DNA of 64,000 nt, taken from Vibrio nitrifigilis. GTDB taxonomy: Bacteria; Pseudomonadota; Gammaproteobacteria; Enterobacterales; Vibrionaceae. The DNA is taken from positions 2,480,001 to 2,544,000 of the forward strand of contig NZ_JADPMR010000001.1 of NCBI RefSeq assembly GCF_015686695.1. Direction: 5' to 3'. A program made the position numbers and the translations under genes. Shown one piece after another: positions 59,099 to 64,000 of this stretch; position 1 is the first letter of the stretch; every line of letters begins with the position of its first letter. The notes under the pieces are model-generated. The model saw nothing but the letters and a program-made list of their open reading frames with translations. It made no database searches and had not been told where the DNA came from.

Positions 59099-59375
59099 AC
59101 GAATATTTATTTTTCTGGGGACGTGAAGTCCCCCTTTTTGATCATTTCATATATTTACAAACTACTCAGTTATTCAAATTATTTGAACTACATTCAGCAA
59201 CTGAAAAAACTTTTCTGACAAACGTTTCCACAAAGTCTTTGCCCGTTTAGCATACGTAACATTAAACGTCTGTGATATGGACAAAATAGATAACATTTTT
59301 GGGCATGTTACGTAAAAGCGGTATAAATAACCGCAACTCAATTGTTTTAAACTAACGAACGTGAAGCAAAAGACT

Positions 59376-60116
59376 ATGCAAAAACTTATCGAAACCCAGG
59401 ACGATCAATGCTTAGTATTTAATTTGCAGGGAACATTACTTGCCGCTTTTGCTGCTAAATATCAACCAATTTATGCTGAAGATAGCCATTCACTGTTTGC
59501 GTTCGAGTTTCTTCCAGAAATGCACTTTAATGCGGGGGAAGGCTATGACTCGACCAACTTTTTTCGACAAGCTGACGATGCCTGCTTTCAAGCGATTATA
59601 GAGCAACAATGGCACCAAGCAGTTGAATTAGTCGATAGGCTAAATACGCGAGTCTCATTCAATATCGATATGGCTTTTATTGCTGATTCTAACTTTGTTG
59701 CCAAAATCGCATCTCATTGCCGAGATCGACTTGTTCTAGAAGTGAATGGTTATGACTTATTTGCAGAGCAAATGGAGCGTTTTATAAAAAATATCCGTTT
59801 GCTGAGAGCAAAAGGCGTTGAAGTTTGGCTCAATGATTATGATGCTCGTAAAGATCTGCACAACCGTTATCTCAAATTAAAAATTTGGGATGGGATTAAG
59901 TTAGATGCGGATTTCTCACATCACCTTGCTCGTAAAGTTGTAAAAATTAACTTTCTTAACAAGTTGAAAGGGTATGCGAAAAAGATCGTTCTTTGTGGTG
60001 TTAATCAACCTGAATTAAAGACATTTTCTGAGATTAACAGTGTTTATGCGCAAGGTAATTACTGTTCTTACCCACTGAGCACTCAGCAAGTGAATGATTT
60101 CTATCGCTGTGCTTAA
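59376..60116 (+). CDS. Degenerate EAL-domain protein, probably catalytically inactive
   Basis: A 246-residue protein shaped like an EAL c-di-GMP phosphodiesterase but with most catalytic residues changed. The EAL motif reads FEFLPEM (Arg lost), the ELTE-like Glu pair reads EVNG, the DDFGTG motif reads NDYDAR, and the AEGVE Glu is replaced in LCGVNQ. Fold-specific features remain: YQPIYAED at the start, an Asn in VSFNID, IKLD and YAQGNYCSYPLS. No GGDEF, transmembrane or signal segment. Such proteins usually act as protein-protein regulators (for example E. coli YdiV, which binds FlhD). ATG at 59376 is taken as the start, but GTG at 59361 is possible. Confidence 0.8.
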   Translation: MQKLIETQDDQCLVFNLQGTLLAAFAAKYQPIYAEDSHSLFAFEFLPEMHFNAGEGYDSTNFFRQADDACFQAIIEQQWHQAVELVDRLNTRVSFNIDMAFIADSNFVAKIASHCRDRLVLEVNGYDLFAEQMERFIKNIRLLRAKGVEVWLNDYDARKDLHNRYLKLKIWDGIKLDADFSHHLARKVVKINFLNKLKGYAKKIVLCGVNQPELKTFSEINSVYAQGNYCSYPLSTQQVNDFYRCA

Positions 60117-60139
60117 ATAGCAAGCCAACTTTGAGCGAT

Positions 60140-60172
60140 AAAAAAGGGCAGCATGGACTCACAATGCTGCCC
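60140..60172 (-). terminator. Terminator of yicC
   Basis: GGGCAGCAT and ATGCTGCCC pair around a 9-base loop, with a T run on the minus strand. It may also serve the facing EAL gene. Confidence 0.85.
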
Positions 60173-60191
60173 TAATTCTATGAATAAGTGG

Positions 60192-61058
60192 TTATTCGAT
60201 GTTTTGGATCTGTTCGCGCATCTGTTCAATAAGCACTTTTAATTCAACACCTGATGCAGTGATATCGGTACTGATGGATTTTGAGGCAAGCGTGTTTGAT
60301 TCACGGTTGAATTCTTGCATCATAAAATCTAGACGGCGACCACATGAGCCACCTTTTTTCAGTACGTTACGTGCTTCTTTAACGTGAGAGTCTAAGCGAT
60401 CAAGCTCTTCTGCTACATCTGATTTTTGCGCTAGAAGAATCATTTCTTGTTCGATACGGGTGGGGTCGAGTTCTACTTGAGCTTCAGCAAATTTGGTTTG
60501 CAGACGTTCGCGTTGCCATTCAATAATTTCTGGCATACGAGTACGTACCTGTGCCACTTCTTCACTAATAGCCGTTAGGCGCTGTTCGATGAGGGCTTTC
60601 ATGTTTTCCCCTTCACGACCACGGGCATCGATAAACTCGGTTACACCTTCGTCAAAAGCCTTTAATAGCTCTTTATTGATCGCATCGATATCTTGTTCAG
60701 GTGTTTCCATAACACCTTGCCATTGCATGACTTGGAATGGATTGATGCGGCTTAGTTCACCCGTCATATGCATGATTTGATTGGCTGCTTTAATCACTTG
60801 TTCTGCAAGTGGTTCATTAATGGTCAGCTCACTTTGTGCTGCTGGGTTTGCTTCAAAGCGTAGGCTACACTCAACTTTACCGCGTGCTAGGCGTTTACGA
60901 AAACGCTCGCGAAGCACAGGTTCCAGACCACGAAATTGCTCTGGTAGACGGAAGTAAGTTTCTAAGTAACGTTGGTTAACCGAACGGATTTCCCAAACGG
61001 CACTGCCCCAGTCACCTTTCACTTCTTTGCGTGAATACGCGGTCATGCTGTAAATCAT
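60192..61058 (-). CDS. YicC/YloC family endoribonuclease
   Basis: 288-residue soluble protein of the YicC family, some members of which cleave RNA (E. coli YicC is linked to RyhB turnover). The N-terminus MIYSMTAYSRKEVKGDWGSA, then VWEIRSVNQRYLETYFRLPE, and the C-terminal GGSCGRRLDFMMQEFNRESN with SKSISTDITASGVELKVLIE are highly characteristic. The middle third is a helical region rich in Glu and Arg. Divergent from rph, as in enterobacteria. Confidence 0.92.
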   Translation of the reverse strand: MIYSMTAYSRKEVKGDWGSAVWEIRSVNQRYLETYFRLPEQFRGLEPVLRERFRKRLARGKVECSLRFEANPAAQSELTINEPLAEQVIKAANQIMHMTGELSRINPFQVMQWQGVMETPEQDIDAINKELLKAFDEGVTEFIDARGREGENMKALIEQRLTAISEEVAQVRTRMPEIIEWQRERLQTKFAEAQVELDPTRIEQEMILLAQKSDVAEELDRLDSHVKEARNVLKKGGSCGRRLDFMMQEFNRESNTLASKSISTDITASGVELKVLIEQMREQIQNIE

Positions 61059-61274
61059 CAGTGTGTCCTTAGTCCTAAACTGTTAAGGCGTATTTTTAAT
61101 AACCATCATACTAACATAGATTTATTCGGATCAATGTACGAGCAATAAGAGATTAGGATGAATTACAAAGCAGATTTCATTCGGCGTGTGCGATAGCAGG
61201 GTAGGAAGCTGTGAATATTTCCGTTATAATCTGCGCCCAATCGATTACATCTCACCCAATAAAGGCAGAGAATT

Positions 61275-61991
61275 ATGCGTCCAAATAACCGCGCAGCGGA
61301 TCAAGTGCGTCCAATCAAAATTACTCGGAATTACACCGCTTATGCAGAAGGTTCTGTATTAGTTGAATTTGGTAATACGAAAGTATTGTGTAACGCAACC
61401 GTTGAAGAAAGTGTGCCTCGTTGGTTAAAAGGCCAAGGTAAAGGTTGGGTGACTGCGGAATACGGTATGCTTCCTCGTGCCACTCATACTCGTACTCGCC
61501 GCGAAGCTGCAAATGGTAAGCAGGGCGGACGTACGATGGAAATTCAACGTCTTATAGCACGCAGTTTACGTGCTGTGGTTGATTTGAAAGCGATGGGCGA
61601 GCTAATGATTACCGTCGATTGTGATGTGATTCAAGCCGACGGGGGCACTCGTACTGCTTCTATTACTGGTGCAAGTGTTGCTATGGCCGATGCTTTTGCG
61701 CATTTAATTAAAGCTGGCAAGTTGAAGAAAAACCCGATGAAAGGCCATGTTGCTGCTGTTTCTGTTGGTATTCTTGGCGAAGACGTACTTTGTGATTTGG
61801 AATATGTTGAAGATTCCAATGCTGATACCGATATGAATGTGGTCATGACCGAAGAAGGTAAGATGATTGAAATTCAGGGTACCGCAGAAGGTGAACCGTT
61901 CAGTCATGAAGAGTTGATGTCGTTACTGGAAAGTGCCAAGAAGGGCATTGCCGATATTGTTCAAGTGCAGAAAGAAGCACTTACTAACTAG
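61275..61991 (+). CDS. rph: Ribonuclease PH
   Basis: Phosphate-dependent 3'-5' exoribonuclease that trims tRNA 3' ends. Full-length 238 residues; MRPNNRAADQVRPIKITRNY, the core GWVTAEYGMLPRATHTRTRR, and ADGGTRTASITGASVA with the active-site Asp region (ITVDCDVIQAD) are intact, so unlike the K-12 allele it should be active. It is directly upstream of pyrE; a terminator-like hairpin begins 8 bases after its stop codon, as in the E. coli rph-pyrE attenuator. Confidence 0.97.
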   Translation: MRPNNRAADQVRPIKITRNYTAYAEGSVLVEFGNTKVLCNATVEESVPRWLKGQGKGWVTAEYGMLPRATHTRTRREAANGKQGGRTMEIQRLIARSLRAVVDLKAMGELMITVDCDVIQADGGTRTASITGASVAMADAFAHLIKAGKLKKNPMKGHVAAVSVGILGEDVLCDLEYVEDSNADTDMNVVMTEEGKMIEIQGTAEGEPFSHEELMSLLESAKKGIADIVQVQKEALTN

Positions 61992-61998
61992 TTTTTAA

Positions 61999-62030
61999 AA
62001 ATAGCTCCTTATTTAAGGGGCTATTTTTTT
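61999..62030 (+). terminator. Attenuator-like terminator between rph and pyrE
   Basis: AAATAGCTCCTT and AAGGGGCTATTT form a 12-bp stem (one G-U pair) with a 4-base loop and a run of Ts. It starts 8 bases after the rph stop codon. In E. coli a hairpin in this place makes pyrE expression respond to UTP through coupling of rph translation to transcription; the same logic is possible here. Confidence 0.85.
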
Positions 62031-62037
62031 GTGTTTT

Positions 62038-62083
62038 TCTCACCACCCGGGGGAAATGGTCTGGACACCACCCGGTGGTGAGA
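62038..62083. repeat. Competing inverted and direct repeats upstream of pyrE
   Basis: TCTCACCACC (62038-62047) can pair with GGTGGTGAGA (62074-62083) across a 26-base loop. CACCAC (62066-62071) can instead pair with GTGGTG (62075-62080). CACCACCCGG occurs twice, at 62041-62050 and 62066-62075. The two hairpins exclude each other. Confidence 0.75.
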
Positions 62084-62125
62084 GTGTCAAAATAACCCGT
62101 TATAGGGAAACATAGAGAGAGAGTT

Positions 62126-62767
62126 ATGAAAGCGTACCAGCGTGAGTTTATTGAGTTTGCCCTTGAGAGAGAAGTGCTGAAATTTGGTGAGTTTACTCTG
62201 AAATCCGGACGTAAAAGCCCATATTTCTTTAACGCTGGTTTGTTTAATACCGGATCTGACTTGGCCCGTTTAGGTCGCTTCTATGCAGCGGCGTTGGCGG
62301 ATTCAGGCATCGATTTTGATGTGTTGTTTGGCCCTGCTTATAAAGGGATTCCAATCGCAACCACAACAGCAGTTGCTCTAGCAGATCATCATAATATCGA
62401 TACGCCATACTGTTTTAACCGTAAAGAAGCGAAAGATCACGGCGAAGGCGGTAACTTGGTTGGTAGTGCGTTGGAAGGTCGAATCATGCTTGTTGATGAT
62501 GTGATTACGGCAGGCACTGCGATTCGCGAATCGATGGAAATCATCCAAAATAACGGTGCTGATTTAGCGGGTGTTTTGGTTGCGATTGACCGCCAAGAAA
62601 AAGGCAAAGGCGAGCTTTCTGCTATTCAAGAAGTGGAGCGCGACTTCGCATGTAAAGTGATTTCGATTGTGAGCTTAAGTGATCTGATTTCTTACCTAGA
62701 ACAACAAGATGGTAATGCTGAGCATCTTGAAGCAGTTAAAGCATACCAAGCTCAATATGGTATCTAA
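62126..62767 (+). CDS. pyrE: Orotate phosphoribosyltransferase
   Basis: Makes orotidine 5'-phosphate from orotate and PRPP in pyrimidine synthesis. The PRPP-binding motif IMLVDDVITAGTAIRES and the flexible loop RKEAKDHGEGG are intact, with the N-terminal FIEFALEREVLKFGEFTLKSGR. 213 residues, full length. The ATG follows GAGAGAG. Its expression is probably attenuated by the terminator after rph, and the hairpin element at 62038-62083 may add control. Confidence 0.97.
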   Translation: MKAYQREFIEFALEREVLKFGEFTLKSGRKSPYFFNAGLFNTGSDLARLGRFYAAALADSGIDFDVLFGPAYKGIPIATTTAVALADHHNIDTPYCFNRKEAKDHGEGGNLVGSALEGRIMLVDDVITAGTAIRESMEIIQNNGADLAGVLVAIDRQEKGKGELSAIQEVERDFACKVISIVSLSDLISYLEQQDGNAEHLEAVKAYQAQYGI

Positions 62768-62791
62768 ATTTTATAAAGTGCAGTAATAACC

Positions 62792-62815
62792 AAGCGCCGT
62801 AAAGGCGCTTTTTTT
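62792..62815 (+). terminator. Terminator of pyrE
   Basis: AAGCGCC and GGCGCTT form a short stem with a 5-base loop and a long T run. Confidence 0.88.
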
Positions 62816-62890
62816 GTTTTTGAGTGATAGCTGAAGTGTCCGTGAGCGTTGAACAAACTCCCTCCCTTTGGGGAGAAACCAGATCGAGCA

Positions 62891-63844
62891 TTATTGATAG
62901 CGACGACCGACTTTCTTCTCTGGATCTGGTTCATGTTTGAAGCGGCGATGTAACCACATCCACTGTTCTGGTGCACGTAAGATTAACTCTTCAACAAATT
63001 GATTCATATAGGCTGCCGCGGCAACGGCATCACGTTTCGGAAAGTCGTGACCAACAATTTTATCTGCAATGATGTCGTATTTGCCCTCTTGATTTCTAAA
63101 GCCAGAGCCAATAACAATACCGCACTTACTCAGTTTAGCGAGCACACTGGTACCGGTTGTGGTACAGGCATCTTCCACTGCGAAAAGAGGCACATAAGCT
63201 GCATTTTTTCTACCGTAGTCGTGATCAGGTAAATAGAATAAGCGGTAGCCTTCACGCATAACACGAACCATTTTCTTTAAATCTTTACGATCTACCATCA
63301 AATTGCCATTATGCGAGCGCCCCCAATACTGGATTAAGTTATAAGCCGGGTTATTGTGCGGGCGAAATACCCCATATCCAGGTAACCCTATGATGGCGAA
63401 AGCTCGAGCAGTCACCTCCAAATTGAGGGCATGAACACAGCATAGCAGCACACCTTTGCCTTCATTTTCATAGTCACGCAAAGGTTGGACGTTGTGTTCT
63501 ACGATGCGGCGTTTAAAGCGCCAAGTCGGCCAAAACCAGGTAATACCTGTTTCAATCAGACCAGCCCCAGTGTTTTTAAAGTTTTCTATGACAAAAGCAC
63601 GAATCTCTTCTTGAGTTTTTTCTGGGAAAGCGAGTTCAAGGTTACGATGAGCAGTATGAACGCGACCTTTACTAAATCGCATCGCTAATTTACCAAAACC
63701 ACGGCCAATTTTAAGCAAGACTGAGTAGGGTAAAATATTGACAACAAGAGCTAAGAAGCCAAAGCCTAACCATACTCCCCAATACTTGGGAGCGAGTAGA
63801 GCATAGGAAAAAGTTGGTTTATCAAAACTGGCTTGGTGTGTCAT
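62891..63844 (-). CDS. lpxN: Lipid A secondary acyltransferase, LpxL/LpxM family (LpxN candidate)
   Basis: Inner membrane enzyme that adds a secondary acyl chain to lipid A (Kdo2-lipid IVA or similar). 317 residues. A membrane anchor near the N-terminus (WGVWLGFGFLALVVNILPY) is followed by the acyltransferase core. The catalytic HX4E/D motif is VHALNLEV (His then Glu), and VFRPHNNPAYNLIQYWGRS and LFYLPDHDYGRKNAAYVPLF are LpxL-like. The position next to pyrE corresponds to V. cholerae VC0212 (LpxN), which adds hydroxylaurate; that name is inferred from synteny, and plain LpxL/LpxM is the alternative. Start ATG at 63844. Confidence 0.8.
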   Translation of the reverse strand: MTHQASFDKPTFSYALLAPKYWGVWLGFGFLALVVNILPYSVLLKIGRGFGKLAMRFSKGRVHTAHRNLELAFPEKTQEEIRAFVIENFKNTGAGLIETGITWFWPTWRFKRRIVEHNVQPLRDYENEGKGVLLCCVHALNLEVTARAFAIIGLPGYGVFRPHNNPAYNLIQYWGRSHNGNLMVDRKDLKKMVRVMREGYRLFYLPDHDYGRKNAAYVPLFAVEDACTTTGTSVLAKLSKCGIVIGSGFRNQEGKYDIIADKIVGHDFPKRDAVAAAAYMNQFVEELILRAPEQWMWLHRRFKHEPDPEKKVGRRYQ

Positions 63845-63923
63845 AACGTTTTCTTTTTAGGCATGGAACAGAGTAAATACAAAACAATCATGAAAACTCC
63901 TTGGCTGGAGGCTTCACTCTCAA

Positions 63924-63998
63924 TTAAAGCTTTAAGTCTAGTTTATCAATAAATTCAAAGGTTTTTTCTAACGAATGATAGGTATTGATATAGACATA
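63924..63998 (-). CDS. C-terminal tail of an unidentified gene cut by the window edge
   Basis: An open frame enters from the right edge and ends at TAA (63926-63924), encoding YVYINTYHSLEKTFEFIDKL plus four more residues. The other two minus-strand frames close at once, so this may be a real C-terminus. In Vibrio a second lipid A acyltransferase or an LPS gene often lies here, but 24 residues do not suffice to name it. Confidence 0.4.
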   Translation of the reverse strand, partial: YVYINTYHSLEKTFEFIDKLDLKL

Positions 63999-64000
63999 AG

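Overview
The window is a stretch of a gammaproteobacterial chromosome, almost certainly Vibrio or a close relative in the Vibrionaceae. The 16S and 23S rRNA genes read as Vibrio-like. The housekeeping gene order (fmt-def-dprA-smg-yrdD, purEK, tsaC-hemF-aroE-DUF1488-yrdA, ilvY/ilvC, rep, gor-rlmJ-prlC, uvrD, ggt/recQ, fhuCDB, yicC/rph-pyrE, lipid A acyltransferase) is the one known from large Vibrio chromosomes. No insertion sequence, prophage or CRISPR array was seen.

Layout. 1-8.6 kb: translation-initiation genes (fmt, def), DNA uptake (dprA), purine synthesis (purEK, behind a clear PurR site), tRNA modification (tsaC), haem (hemF) and shikimate (aroE) genes. 8.7-14.6 kb: a complete rRNA operon, 16S-tRNA-Glu-tRNA-Lys-tRNA-Val-23S-5S-tRNA-Ser, with two strong promoters and boxA antitermination signals. 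14.7-19.9 kb: ilvY/ilvC (branched-chain amino acids), ubiK and rep. 20.1-20.7 kb: a tRNA operon Arg-His-Pro-His-Pro in which His-Pro is a near-perfect tandem duplication. An AT-rich gene-free stretch follows that carries a stray copy of a tRNA-Pro 3' end, possibly an integration scar. 21.5-27.0 kb: a peptide-type ABC importer (fused double ATPase, binding protein, two permeases). 27.1-28.1 kb: an exported SPOR-like protein of unknown role. 28.1-33.9 kb: a complete tripartite RND efflux operon on the minus strand.

34.4-42 kb: glutathione reductase, rlmJ, oligopeptidase A, a 46-residue lipoprotein and uvrD. 42.1-42.55 kb: a non-coding RNA on the minus strand that reads as a CsrB-family RNA, with about 27 GGA motifs, many in small hairpin loops, which would sequester the global regulator CsrA. 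42.7-49.2 kb: ggt and recQ (divergent), a small hypothetical gene and a chemoreceptor. 49.2-57.3 kb: an iron island with an ABC exporter divergent from fhuCDB, followed by a TonB-dependent siderophore receptor. Fur-like sites lie in both intergenic regions. 57.5-60.1 kb: accessory genes, namely a secreted pectate lyase with a C-terminal carbohydrate-binding-like domain and a degenerate EAL-domain protein. 60.2-64 kb: yicC, rph-pyrE (with an attenuator-like terminator and an unusual competing-hairpin element), a lipid A secondary acyltransferase and the tail of one more gene.

The most interesting items are the CsrB-family RNA, the hairpin switch-like element before pyrE, the tRNA-Pro remnant, the degenerate EAL protein, and the iron-controlled block with its divergent exporter. 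No wholly new multi-gene system could be demonstrated from sequence alone.
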